From contig NZ_JAUHLN010000001.1 in the NCBI RefSeq assembly GCF_030412265.1, positions 248,001 through 312,000 on the forward strand: a DNA stretch of 64,000 bases. The letters run 5' to 3'. Origin of the DNA: Fictibacillus terranigra. Its GTDB lineage: Bacteria > Bacillota > Bacilli > Bacillales > Fictibacillaceae. Under the pieces are notes generated by a model. The model did not search any database. It was given only the letters and a program-made list of their open reading frames with translations, and was not told the origin of the DNA. The position numbers and the translations under genes were made by a program. Of the stretch, positions 44,090-52,692 are shown one piece after another; position 1 is the first letter of the stretch, and the number at the start of each line of letters is the position of its first letter.

Positions 44090-45346
44090 TTGGGAGGGAT
44101 CGTTTTGAAGTCTGATGTTAGGGAAGCCGCTGTACCGGTGGAGAATACGGAAAGGAGAAAAAGCTTTTTAAGCTATTTAGGTCCGGCCTTCATTACTTCC
44201 GCGTTGGTCATTGGCCCAGGAAGTTTAACGCTGAATTCAAAGATTGGAGCCCTGTTTGGGACCCGGTTAATCTGGGTTCTTGCTTTGGCCGTGATCTTTA
44301 TGATGGTCTATACGGAAATGAGCACTCGAATCGGACTGGCGTCAAAAGCCTCTTTTATTGAAGTCATCAGAAATAAATGGGGCAGGCCGGCGGCATTGCT
44401 GATCGGTATCGGAGCGTTTCTCGTAACGGCGTCGTTTCAAGCCGGGAATGCATTGGGATCAGGTTTGGCTGCAGCTTCCATCACCGGCATGTCCACGAAC
44501 TTTTGGATCATGGCGGTCACAGTAATAGGTGTCGGTTTTCTGTTTACAAAACAGTTCTACAAGCTGCTTGAAAAACTGATGCTTGGCCTGATTTTGCTTA
44601 TGCTGATCTCCTTTGCCTGTACGGTCGTTCTCACCCGGCCTTCTTTCAAGGATTTGGCGGCGGGCTTCATACCGATCATTCCGGAAGGGTCGCTTCCTCT
44701 TATCATCGCGCTGACCGCAACGAGTTTTTCCATTGTAGGAGCGTGTTATCAATCGTATTTAGTGCAGGAGAAGAACTGGGTGATCGGACAGTTGAAAAAC
44801 AGCCAAAGGGAGACGTATTTGGGGATCTTCATTCTCGGATTACTTTCCTTGATGCTCATGTTATCGGCAGCAGCCATCTTGAAACCAAAGGGTCTGATCG
44901 TGAATTCTGCTTCCGAGATGGGAGCGGCACTGGAGCCTTTGTATGGAAACTGGGCAACATTCATGTTTATGCTCGGGCTTTTTGGTGCCTCATTCTCTTC
45001 TTTAATGGGCAATGCCACCATCGGCGGTTCTATTCTTTCGGATGGGCTCGGTTATGGCAGCAGGTTAACCTCCAAGTCTGTTCGCGCTCTTATTCTTCTG
45101 GTCATGATTTTCGGTTCCGCCGTGGGGATTTTTTTTGGCTCAGCACCTATTGCCCTTATTATTTTTGCCCAGGCGATCACCATCGTTATCGTCCCCTTTA
45201 TTGCCATCGCCATTTTATCAGTGGCGAATGATGAAAAGACTATGGGGCCGCTGAAAAATACGCTTTTAAAAAATGTCATCGGATTTGCGGGACTCATTGT
45301 TTTAATTCTTTTAGCCATAAATAACGTAGTCAGCCTTTTCAAATAA
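44090..45346 (+). CDS. Nramp-like transporter lacking the metal-binding motifs
   Basis: A 418-residue, 11-12-helix protein of Nramp architecture. Helix 1 reads VIGPGSLTLNS where Nramp has DPGN, and helix 6 reads GACYQSYLVQ where Nramp has MPHN. The Asp, Asn and Met that hold manganese or iron are therefore absent, so a different cargo is likely, possibly the organic acid metabolised by the two downstream enzymes. TTG start at 44090 with SD GGAGG 7 nt away; another TTG at 44105 also has an SD. First gene of a three-gene operon. Confidence 0.82.
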   Translation: MGGIVLKSDVREAAVPVENTERRKSFLSYLGPAFITSALVIGPGSLTLNSKIGALFGTRLIWVLALAVIFMMVYTEMSTRIGLASKASFIEVIRNKWGRPAALLIGIGAFLVTASFQAGNALGSGLAAASITGMSTNFWIMAVTVIGVGFLFTKQFYKLLEKLMLGLILLMLISFACTVVLTRPSFKDLAAGFIPIIPEGSLPLIIALTATSFSIVGACYQSYLVQEKNWVIGQLKNSQRETYLGIFILGLLSLMLMLSAAAILKPKGLIVNSASEMGAALEPLYGNWATFMFMLGLFGASFSSLMGNATIGGSILSDGLGYGSRLTSKSVRALILLVMIFGSAVGIFFGSAPIALIIFAQAITIVIVPFIAIAILSVANDEKTMGPLKNTLLKNVIGFAGLIVLILLAINNVVSLFK

Positions 45347-45363
45347 AAAAACGAGGTGAAACC

Positions 45364-46380
45364 ATGCAAACGTTACATGAACGGGAAGAAGTAATGACAA
45401 GGCCATCTGAACATTTAATCAGGGACTTAGGAAACCTGGATGGAGACATCATGATTCTTGGAGTTGGAGGAAAGATGGGGCCCACGATGGCAAAGCTCGC
45501 CAGACGTGCACTCGATCAAGGGAACATCACAAAGCGAGTCATCGGTGTATCCCGCTTTTCCTCAGGAACATTGCGGTCAGAGCTGGAAGAGGCCGGTATA
45601 GAGACGATCAGCGCGGACCTGTTGAAGGAGGAAGACCTTCAGGGGCTGCCAGACGTAAAGAATATCATCTATATGGCAGGACATAAATTTGGAACAACGG
45701 GCAATGAACATTATACATGGGCGATGAATACCTACCTGCCGGGCAGGGTGGCAGAAAAGTTCCCGAACTCCCGCCATGTCGTATTCTCCACGGGAAATGT
45801 ATATCCTCTCGTTCCCCTGGCCCAAGGAGGGTGTGATGAGCAGCACCCTGTCCATCCCGTAGGCGAGTACGCACAATCCTGTCTTGGAAGAGAAAGGATG
45901 TTCACGTATTATTCAGAGAAAAACGATACACCAGTCACCATCTTCAGGCTGAATTATGCGATCGATATGCAATATGGTGTGCTCTTGGAGATTGCCAGGC
46001 AGGTTTATCAGGAAAAACCAGTGGATCTCGCGATGGGCCATGTGAATGTCATCTGGCAGGGAGATGCGAACGAATATGCTCTCAGGTCACTGCTGGTTAG
46101 TCAAAGCCCGCCGACAATTTTAAACATCACTGGACCGGAGACCGTTTCGATCCGGTGGCTCGCTCAGCAGTTCGGTCAGCAGTTCAACAAACAAGCTGCT
46201 TTTGCCGGGGAAGAACAGCCGACCGCTTTGCTCAACAATTCTTCCAAAGCCCATCAGTTGTTTGGCTATCCAAAAGTTCCGCTGAATACGATGATTGAGT
46301 GGACGGCGGCCTGGGTGAAAGCGGATGGACAGACGATAAATAAACCGACCCATTTTCAGGAAAGGCAAGGGGCATTTTAA
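45364..46380 (+). CDS. NAD-dependent epimerase/dehydratase-family protein
   Basis: A 338-residue short-chain, extended-type oxidoreductase. A Rossmann motif GVGGKMGPTMAKLARRA stands where the family has GxxGxxG. VFSTGNVYP and a YAQSCLGRERMF segment replace the usual YxxxK (Tyr-Ala-Gln-Ser-Cys-Leu-Gly), so the catalytic Lys is not conserved. Probably acts on a sugar acid or lactone. SD GAGGTG; 17 nt after the transporter and directly joined to the DapA-family gene. Confidence 0.82.
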   Translation: MQTLHEREEVMTRPSEHLIRDLGNLDGDIMILGVGGKMGPTMAKLARRALDQGNITKRVIGVSRFSSGTLRSELEEAGIETISADLLKEEDLQGLPDVKNIIYMAGHKFGTTGNEHYTWAMNTYLPGRVAEKFPNSRHVVFSTGNVYPLVPLAQGGCDEQHPVHPVGEYAQSCLGRERMFTYYSEKNDTPVTIFRLNYAIDMQYGVLLEIARQVYQEKPVDLAMGHVNVIWQGDANEYALRSLLVSQSPPTILNITGPETVSIRWLAQQFGQQFNKQAAFAGEEQPTALLNNSSKAHQLFGYPKVPLNTMIEWTAAWVKADGQTINKPTHFQERQGAF

Positions 46381-47424
46381 ATGCTGAAGCCAGAGATTAA
46401 AGAGCTGCTGATGGATGGAACCGTTATTCCTGCACATCCCCTGGCATTGGACAAAAACAGGAAGCTCGATGAAAAAAGCCAGAGGAGATTAACAAACTAT
46501 TATATCGATGCTGGGGCGGGCGGTGTAGCCGTTGGTGTGCACACGACCCAATTTGAAATCAGAGATCCTGAGTTTAATCTCTATGAAAAAGTCCTGCGTA
46601 TGGCCGCAGAGGAAGTGCAGAACCGAGAGCTGCAGAAACCATTTATAAAAGTGGCTGGCATTTGCGGAGGGATGGAGCAAGCAAAGGAAGAGGCGGCCAT
46701 GGCGAAAGAGCTGGGCTATGACTTGGGCCTTCTCAGTCCTGGCGGGCTGTCCCATTTCAGCGAGGATGAAATGCTGGAGAGGACAAAAAAAGTTTCAGAG
46801 ATTTTGCCGGTTTTTGGATTCTATCTTCAGCCATCGGTTGGCGGGCGTGTTTTTTCTTATGACTTCTGGTGCGAATTTGCAAACATCCCAAACGTGTATG
46901 CCATTAAGATGGCACCCTTCAACAGGTATCAGACATTGGATGTCATCCGGGCAGTGTGCCAGTCCAAACGGAGAGATGAGATTGCTCTTTATACCGGAAA
47001 TGATGACAACATTGTTCAAGACCTTTTGACATCGTATGAGATGGCAGTTGATGGAGAAAGGGTCAGAAAATCCATCGTTGGCGGTCTGCTGGGACATTGG
47101 GCAGTCTGGACGAAAAAAGCTGTGGAGCTGTTTGATGAGATCAAATCCGTACGGGACGGCGAAGTGATTCCAGCGTACCTCATGCGGAGGAACCAGGAAA
47201 TCACCGACGCAAATGCTGCGTTCTTTGATGCTGCCAATGGTTTTAAAGGATGTATCGCCGGCATCAACGAAGTATTGGCGCGCCAGGGGATCCTGCAGGG
47301 AAACTGGTGTCTCCTTGAGCATGAAAAACTCAGTCCTGGACAATCTGCAGAAATCGACAGGGTGTACAGGGACTACCCCCATCTCAGCGACGATTCTTTC
47401 GTCAAGCAGCTGAGTAATTACTAA
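46381..47424 (+). CDS. DapA-family (dihydrodipicolinate synthase-like) lyase
   Basis: A 347-residue TIM-barrel enzyme of the DapA/N-acetylneuraminate lyase superfamily. Schiff-base Lys in VYAIKMAPFNRYQ, and FYLQPSVGGR in the position of the YYNxP motif. Members split 2-keto-3-deoxy sugar acids or form dihydrodipicolinate; the longer C-terminal part and the operon with an epimerase and a transporter point to sugar-acid catabolism, not lysine synthesis. The ATG follows the previous stop directly, with SD AAGGGG inside the upstream gene. A strong terminator follows. Confidence 0.85.
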   Translation: MLKPEIKELLMDGTVIPAHPLALDKNRKLDEKSQRRLTNYYIDAGAGGVAVGVHTTQFEIRDPEFNLYEKVLRMAAEEVQNRELQKPFIKVAGICGGMEQAKEEAAMAKELGYDLGLLSPGGLSHFSEDEMLERTKKVSEILPVFGFYLQPSVGGRVFSYDFWCEFANIPNVYAIKMAPFNRYQTLDVIRAVCQSKRRDEIALYTGNDDNIVQDLLTSYEMAVDGERVRKSIVGGLLGHWAVWTKKAVELFDEIKSVRDGEVIPAYLMRRNQEITDANAAFFDAANGFKGCIAGINEVLARQGILQGNWCLLEHEKLSPGQSAEIDRVYRDYPHLSDDSFVKQLSNY

Positions 47425-47444
47425 AAGGTGCAGAGTATAAAAAG

Positions 47445-47473
47445 ACAGATCCCTTATCTAAATAGGGATCTGT
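47445..47473 (+). terminator. Terminator of the Nramp-like/epimerase/DapA operon
   Basis: ACAGATCCCT and AGGGATCTGT, 10-bp perfect stem, followed by TTTTTAT. Confidence 0.9.
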
Positions 47474-47483
47474 TTTTTATATT

Positions 47484-47526
47484 GGCACCGTCTTTTGACA
47501 TATGTCAAAAAGCGGTGCCTGGCACC
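47484..47526. repeat. GGTGCC palindromic repeat, left arm truncated (copy 6)
   Basis: Only GGCACC of the left arm remains; the perfect TTTTGACATATGTCAAAA core and the right arm are intact. It starts just past the preceding terminator. Confidence 0.88.
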
Positions 47527-47642
47527 AATCGTTTACCTCCCAACAAGACTAAGGATTCATTTTTTTCCAAATCGTACGCAATAAATTGACTGAATTTACA
47601 GACTTCTACTAATATAGTCAAAAAGCGAGGGAGGTTTTAGGA

Positions 47643-49766
47643 TTGGGAAAACGTAAAAATTTCGGCTCAATGAGGAAGAAGTACCTGGCAAGCAGTATGG
47701 CGCTTACACTTTTGGCGTCCGCAGCTCTGCCTTTCACTCACGCCAGCGCACAGACTAAACAGGAGAATCTGACAGGTTTTGCGAAGGACAAATCCGAGTG
47801 GCAGACAGAGTTTGAAACGAAATTTCAAAATGGTGTAAAGGAAAGCTACATCAAGAAATATGGAAGAGCACTAAGCAAACGGCCCGCTTTGGTCGGCACG
47901 AAAGGCAATGATGCCGGCGTCCAATATGCGCTTGATGAGTTGAAGAAGGCCGGCTTGAAGCCGAAAGTCCACACGTACGATGTCTACCTATCCCATCCCA
48001 ACAGCATCTCCGTCACCCAGACCGCACCATTTCAGAGGGAACTCAAAGTCACCGAGGATCTAAAGAAGGGCACTCCTTTTAAAAACGAAGTCGTAGAAGG
48101 CTATAACGCGTATTCCCCTTCAGGAGATGTGGAAGGAGAGCTCGTGTATGCCAACTATGGAACCCCTGAAGACTTCAAAGAACTGGCCTTGCAGGGTGTG
48201 TCAGTAAAAGATAAGATCGTCATCGTCCGCTACGGTAAAAACTTCCGGGGCGTAAAGCCGGATCTTGCCTCCCAATACGGGGCGAAAGGCGTTTTAATCT
48301 ATTCTGATCCGAAGGATGACGGCTATGTCAGAGGTCCGGTCTATCCGGAGGGGCCGTGGCGTCCGAAAGACGCGATCCAGCGCGGAAGCATCCTTTACAT
48401 CTACCGTTATCCCGGCGATCCGCTGACCCCTGGAAAAGCATCGCTGGAAGGTGTGAAACGAATCAATGCACAAAAAGCGGACTCACTTCCAAGAATTCCG
48501 ACCACACCGATCTCCTACGGTGAAGCACAAGGATTGCTTCAGGCGATGGGCGGGCCTGTTGCGCCTCAAGCATGGCAGGGAGGGCTCCCTTTCAAATATC
48601 ACCTCGGCAATGAAGCATCCAAGGTCCGCCTTAACCTGGATATCGAGTACGAAACAAAACCGATCAAAGATATTACCGTCACGTTTAAAGGGGCGAAGTA
48701 TCCGAACGAAAAAATTGTGATCGGAGGCCACAGGGATACATGGACGTATGGTGCCAGTGATAACATCTCGAGCTGGGCAACGATCATGGAGATGGCCCGT
48801 TCCCTCGGCAAAATGTATGAAAACGGCTGGCGTCCGGACCGTACCATTGTCCTTGCTGGATGGGATGGAGAAGAATACGGACTGCTCGGTTCAACGGAAT
48901 ATGCAGAACAGTATCAAAAAGATTTGACGAAGAATGCAGTAGCCTACATTAACATGGACGGGATCGCCGGACAATTTTTCGGGGCAGGAGCCGTACCTTC
49001 CTTAAACCGTTTAATTTTTGATGTGGCGAAAGATGTGACCGAACCGAGGTCAGGCTTGTCTGTCTATGACGATATGCTCGTCCGAAACGACGGCAAAGAA
49101 CAAGAGATCGACTTGCTAGGCAGCGGTTCCGACTACACCGCCTTCCTGCAGCATCTCGGGGTTCCGTCGGCGGATGTCGGCTTTGGTTCGCCAGGCGGGC
49201 TTTATCACAGCGCGTACGATAACTCCGACTCCATAGAACGGTTTTTTGATCCGGGCTATAAACACCAGGCGGCCGCCGGACGCTTTACAGGTCTGATGGC
49301 CCTGCGGCTGGCCAATGCAGAAGTTCTGCCGTTCCAATACTCCGAGTATGCCCAATCCGTGCAAAAACTGCTTGCTGACGTGGAAAAAGACGGAACACTC
49401 GGCGTGGACATCAGCAGTTTAAAAGCGAAGGCGAAAGAGTGGGAGGAAGCAGCGAAACAACTGGAGACGTTCAGCCAAGGTCTTCTGAACAGCGGAAAAG
49501 GCAAACCGAAGCAATGGAAACAGCTGAACACGGCGTTAATACAGCAGGAACGTGACTTGATCAGCGAACAGGGACTCGCGAGCAGGAGCTGGTTCAAGCA
49601 CCAGGTTTTTGCCCCTGGACTCACTACAGGCTATGCTGCCCAGCCATTGCCTGCTCTGGTCGAAGCACAGCAGGCGAAGGACCCTGCCGCTTTTAAAGCG
49701 GCCGTTAAACAGCTGGAAAAATCGCTCACAAAAGCAACATGGACAGCAGAGGAAGCTGTCGAATAA
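47643..49766 (+). CDS. Secreted M28 peptidase, glutamate carboxypeptidase II-like
   Basis: A 707-residue exported zinc peptidase: signal peptide about 1-37 (ALTLLASAALPFTHASA), a PA domain inserted about 150-270, the M28 catalytic domain with GGHRDTWTYGASDN (His and Asp ligands), GWDGEEYGLLGS (catalytic Glu and ligand) and YHSAYDNSD (His ligand), and a transferrin-receptor-like dimerisation domain at the C-terminus. The order matches mammalian GCPII/NAALADase. Likely trims extracellular peptides or acidic dipeptides. TTG start with SD GGGAGG. Confidence 0.92.
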   Translation: MGKRKNFGSMRKKYLASSMALTLLASAALPFTHASAQTKQENLTGFAKDKSEWQTEFETKFQNGVKESYIKKYGRALSKRPALVGTKGNDAGVQYALDELKKAGLKPKVHTYDVYLSHPNSISVTQTAPFQRELKVTEDLKKGTPFKNEVVEGYNAYSPSGDVEGELVYANYGTPEDFKELALQGVSVKDKIVIVRYGKNFRGVKPDLASQYGAKGVLIYSDPKDDGYVRGPVYPEGPWRPKDAIQRGSILYIYRYPGDPLTPGKASLEGVKRINAQKADSLPRIPTTPISYGEAQGLLQAMGGPVAPQAWQGGLPFKYHLGNEASKVRLNLDIEYETKPIKDITVTFKGAKYPNEKIVIGGHRDTWTYGASDNISSWATIMEMARSLGKMYENGWRPDRTIVLAGWDGEEYGLLGSTEYAEQYQKDLTKNAVAYINMDGIAGQFFGAGAVPSLNRLIFDVAKDVTEPRSGLSVYDDMLVRNDGKEQEIDLLGSGSDYTAFLQHLGVPSADVGFGSPGGLYHSAYDNSDSIERFFDPGYKHQAAAGRFTGLMALRLANAEVLPFQYSEYAQSVQKLLADVEKDGTLGVDISSLKAKAKEWEEAAKQLETFSQGLLNSGKGKPKQWKQLNTALIQQERDLISEQGLASRSWFKHQVFAPGLTTGYAAQPLPALVEAQQAKDPAAFKAAVKQLEKSLTKATWTAEEAVE

Positions 49767-49775
49767 AACCTTGGT

Positions 49776-49811
49776 AGCATGGTATTCGACATGAATACCA
49801 TGCTTTTTTTA
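49776..49811 (+). terminator. Terminator of the M28 peptidase
   Basis: 12-bp perfect stem AGCATGGTATTC / GAATACCATGCT with a 5-nt loop and a run of T. Confidence 0.92.
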
Positions 49812-49898
49812 AGTGAACAATAAGGGTTCGGACGGGTGTCTCGATGACAGCTTGTGTTAAAATTTAAGAAATCAGAATCAGGAAAGGAGATCATCACG

Positions 49899-50948
49899 AT
49901 GACAAAGTACTCAGGCTATATCGGAACCTATACAAAAGGTGAAAGCAAAGGCATCTACTCTTTTACGCTGGATACCGATGAAGGCCGAATTGCAGATATA
50001 AAAGCAGCAGCCCAACTTGGAAACCCTACATACTTAACCATTAGTGAAGACAATCAATACCTTTATGCAGTAAAAAAGGACGGAGACATGGGCGGGGTGG
50101 CCGCTTACTCCATCACGAATGAATCAAGGGGGCTTGCCCTGTTGAACAGCCAGCTGACAGAAGGAGCTTCTCCTTGCCATGTCAGTGTGGACCGCGAAAA
50201 CCGCAACGTGCTGACAGCGAACTACCACAGAGGGACGGTCGAGCGTTTTGCTGTCGAACAGGGAAAAGGCGTGCACCCTGCAACTTCCGTTATCCAGCAT
50301 AAAGGTTCGGGTCCGGATGAAAGACAAGAAAAGGCGCATACCCATTATGCCGGATTTACGCCGGATGAAAAATATGTAGCGGTCGTTGATCTTGGCATCG
50401 ATAAACTGATTACCTATCAACTTAATAATGGTGAGCTAAATGAAGTGAGCAGCCTGTCTGTAAAGCCTGGCAGCGGTCCAAGACATCTCGAGTTCCATCC
50501 AAACGGAAAAATGGCTTACCTTATGACAGAGTTCAGCTCAGAAGTGATCGTATTGGAATACAATGAGGGGGATGGCAGCTTCGCGATTCTTCAGTCCATC
50601 TCCACCATTCCGGAAGATTTTACGGAAAACAACCAGGGCAGTGCGATCCATGTATCTTCGGATGGCCGTTTTGTTTACGCAGCGAACCGCGGACACAACA
50701 GCATCGCGATTTTCAGTGTAAAAGAAGAGTCAGGCGAATTAACATTTGTCGACCGCACGTCAACAGAGGGAGATTGGCCTCGTGATTTCATGCTCGATCC
50801 ATCCGGGAAATTCATCGTGGCATCCAATCAGGAATCCGGCAACCTCGTCCTTTTCTCAAGAGACGAAAACACCGGCAAACTGACACTCCTCCAGTCCGAT
50901 GCGTTCGTACCTTATCCAGTCTGCGTGAAGTTTTTACATGTAAAGTGA
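49899..50948 (+). CDS. Lactonase-family seven-bladed propeller (6-phosphogluconolactonase-like)
   Basis: A 349-residue protein of the YkgB/Pgl lactonase family (SGYIGTYTKGESKGIYSFTLD; blade repeats such as GPRHLEFHPNGKMAYLMTE and DGRFVYAANRGHNSIAIFSV). The family includes 6-phosphogluconolactonase and muconate lactonising enzymes. ATG at 49899 with SD GGAAAGGAG; the longer frame from 49854 overlaps the SD. No partner gene nearby. Confidence 0.9.
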   Translation: MTKYSGYIGTYTKGESKGIYSFTLDTDEGRIADIKAAAQLGNPTYLTISEDNQYLYAVKKDGDMGGVAAYSITNESRGLALLNSQLTEGASPCHVSVDRENRNVLTANYHRGTVERFAVEQGKGVHPATSVIQHKGSGPDERQEKAHTHYAGFTPDEKYVAVVDLGIDKLITYQLNNGELNEVSSLSVKPGSGPRHLEFHPNGKMAYLMTEFSSEVIVLEYNEGDGSFAILQSISTIPEDFTENNQGSAIHVSSDGRFVYAANRGHNSIAIFSVKEESGELTFVDRTSTEGDWPRDFMLDPSGKFIVASNQESGNLVLFSRDENTGKLTLLQSDAFVPYPVCVKFLHVK

Positions 50949-50957
50949 TAATATATG

Positions 50958-50988
50958 AAAAAAACGCCTTTTCGGAGGCGTTTTTTTT
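50958..50988 (+). terminator. Terminator of the lactonase gene
   Basis: AAAAACGCCT and AGGCGTTTTT, 10-bp stem with a 6-nt loop, followed by further T. Confidence 0.9.
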
Positions 50989-51068
50989 ATGTTTCTTCAA
51001 GTCGAATGAAGATGATTTCGGCGGAAAAAAAGAGCCTGGGGCTTTCAGGAGGGCTGAAGAAAGCCGTT

Positions 51069-51138
51069 TATTATCGAAAAAACCGATATATTATCGAGAT
51101 TCCATTGCTATTATCGAAAAGGGCAATTTTATTATCGA
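51069..51138. repeat. Four phased TATTATCGA repeats
   Basis: TATTATCGA begins at 51069, 51089, 51109 and 51130, that is 20, 20 and 21 nt apart, close to two helical turns. The spacer sequences differ, so the spacing and the motif, not the whole unit, are kept. It lies between two convergent genes past the lactonase terminator. A further reverse copy is at 60722-60730. Confidence 0.7.
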
Positions 51139-51174
51139 TATAAAGCTCTGGCCTTCGTTTAAACTTTGAAGCTA

Positions 51175-51212
51175 TTAAAAAATCCCTATAAGCCAAAAAG
51201 CTGATAGGGATT
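51175..51212 (-). terminator. Terminator of ctaA
   Basis: On the minus strand AATCCCTAT and ATAGGGATT pair over 9 bp and are followed by TTTTAATAGC. It begins 9 nt past the ctaA stop. Confidence 0.85.
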
Positions 51213-51220
51213 GTTTATGA

Positions 51221-52123
51221 TCACATATTTTCAGGCTTCTTTCTCGTCTGCAGGGCGATATAGAACAATACCGCAAACAACAGCGTGATTAACGCTGAAT
51301 GGGAAAGGGTGGAAAAGATATTTAAGCGCGTCAGTACGACAAGAACACCGCTCACTCCCTGTAACAATGTTAAAATAAACGCGATCAGCGAAGCGTAATA
51401 AAGATCCGGACGGTTGCTGCGCAAATGCCTGTAGGAGTAGATCAATAATCCAAGTACAAGACATAGCAGCACAACAGCTGCGATCCGGTGAAGGTAATGA
51501 ATACCCGGCAGGCCGGCCAGCGGCAGGTAATTGCCGGGATAGCAGCCAGGGAAGTCGGTACATGCCAGGCTCGCTTTGACGTGGCGCAGGTACGCACCGG
51601 AGTAAATATCGAGATACGCATAAGCGACAGTAATCCAGGCAAACCATTTAAAGCGCTTCGATACAGCGCTTTTCACGAGCAGATGAGATCTGTCCTTTTG
51701 CACGACATATACACTTAAAAGAACCACACCTGTAAAAGCCAAAAGTGAAAATCCAAAGTGAAGCGCAAGAACCTCAGCCGATTGCGGCCACATGACAGCT
51801 GCAGCTCCGATGATGGATTCTACAATAATAAAGCTGATTCCAAGAATGGCAAGGCCCTTCACTTCACGGATGCCGCGATAACGGCGCCATGCCCAGATCG
51901 AGAAAATAATAACAACAATCCCTGCAAAACCGGTGATCAGGCGATGGGTATATTCGATCATCGTTGCTACGGTATATTCGGGAATAAACTTACCATTACA
52001 TAACGGCCAGTCACTGCCGCACCCCATACCAGAATCTGTGTCAGTCACAAGAGTGCCGGCGATCATTAATAAAAACATGATGACACTTGTAAAGACGGCC
52101 ATCGCTTTAAAGGCTTTATCCAT
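51221..52123 (-). CDS. ctaA: Heme A synthase
   Basis: A 300-residue, 8-helix membrane protein of the COX15/CtaA family, which oxidises the C8 methyl of heme O to give heme A for cytochrome aa3 oxidase. Conserved features: TLVTDTDSGMGCGSDWPLCNGKFIPE, heme-ligand His in EYTHRL and ALHFGFSLL, the Cys pair near CTDFPGCYPG, and YLHRIAAV. SD AAAGGGAG. ctaB is usually divergent from ctaA in bacilli, but here no ctaB follows within the 570 nt upstream or beyond. Confidence 0.95.
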   Translation of the reverse strand: MDKAFKAMAVFTSVIMFLLMIAGTLVTDTDSGMGCGSDWPLCNGKFIPEYTVATMIEYTHRLITGFAGIVVIIFSIWAWRRYRGIREVKGLAILGISFIIVESIIGAAAVMWPQSAEVLALHFGFSLLAFTGVVLLSVYVVQKDRSHLLVKSAVSKRFKWFAWITVAYAYLDIYSGAYLRHVKASLACTDFPGCYPGNYLPLAGLPGIHYLHRIAAVVLLCLVLGLLIYSYRHLRSNRPDLYYASLIAFILTLLQGVSGVLVVLTRLNIFSTLSHSALITLLFAVLFYIALQTRKKPENM

Positions 52124-52611
52124 AGAGAAAAGCTCCCTTTAGTAATATATACTCACACTTGACATCATGGGGTATACAGAGCCGGTAGTCAACTGAGATG
52201 AAGCAAATGACAAACATTTGTCAAAATAAGGGCGTATATTCAATAGATGTACTAGAACTCAGTTATTTTTGTACCCATTTACGGCGGCCATGGTGGTTCC
52301 GGCACCAGCGCGTGAATCGATGTGGAACTCATCCATCAGCGGGGTGTTGCTGTTTAACTGAAGCTTCTAATGTTATTCTACCCTTCCCTGCATACAAAAT
52401 AAATGTTCCTGGCTTCTTCAGAGGCCGCTGTTTGTATCTGGAACCGTTAATCACTGAAGACTCCCCCTCGTTTATCGGTCATGTCTAGCGTCCTTCGTCC
52501 AATTTATTACTGTGCCGCAAGATATCGGTTTTTGTTGAAATTACCTATACTGAAAATTGGTAAAAATCATAGAAAATCTCGGTTAAATCCAGTATGATTA
52601 AGAGGAATGAG

Positions 52612-52658
52612 TAGTTGTTTTGAATACTACTAATTAGAAGTATTTTTTAATACAACTA
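52612..52658. promoter_or_regulatory. Nested inverted repeat upstream of TrmB-family gene
   Basis: Outer TAGTTGT/ACAACTA and inner AATACT/AGTATT, symmetrical about 52635. It ends 34 nt before the chosen start of the regulator gene. Possible autoregulatory site. Confidence 0.45.
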
Positions 52659-52660
52659 TC

Positions 52661-52673
52661 GGTGCCAGGCACC
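52661..52673. repeat. GGTGCC repeat, solitary arm (copy 7)
   Basis: Single GGTGCCAGGCACC just before the SD of the TrmB-family gene (8 nt from GGAGGGG). In the 5' leader it could form a short hairpin next to the ribosome-binding site. Confidence 0.65.
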
Positions 52674-52692
52674 ATTATAAGGAGGGGAAATG

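Larger units (their letters stand above)
52124..52692. other. Intergenic region between ctaA and TrmB gene
   Basis: About 570 nt. It must hold the ctaA promoter; I cannot set it firmly. A 96-codon frame near 52198 has no SD and an unlikely composition, so I do not call it. The end carries a long inverted repeat (52612-52658) and a lone repeat arm (52661-52673). Confidence 0.5.

Noticed and set aside
50945-51169. 74-codon frame across the TATTATCGA array
   Set aside because: It starts inside the terminator of the lactonase gene, has no Shine-Dalgarno site, and its peptide simply reflects the DNA repeats.
52198-52488. 96-codon plus-strand reading frame between ctaA and the TrmB gene
   Set aside because: No Shine-Dalgarno site, unlikely composition rich in Cys, Arg and Trp, and no recognisable product.
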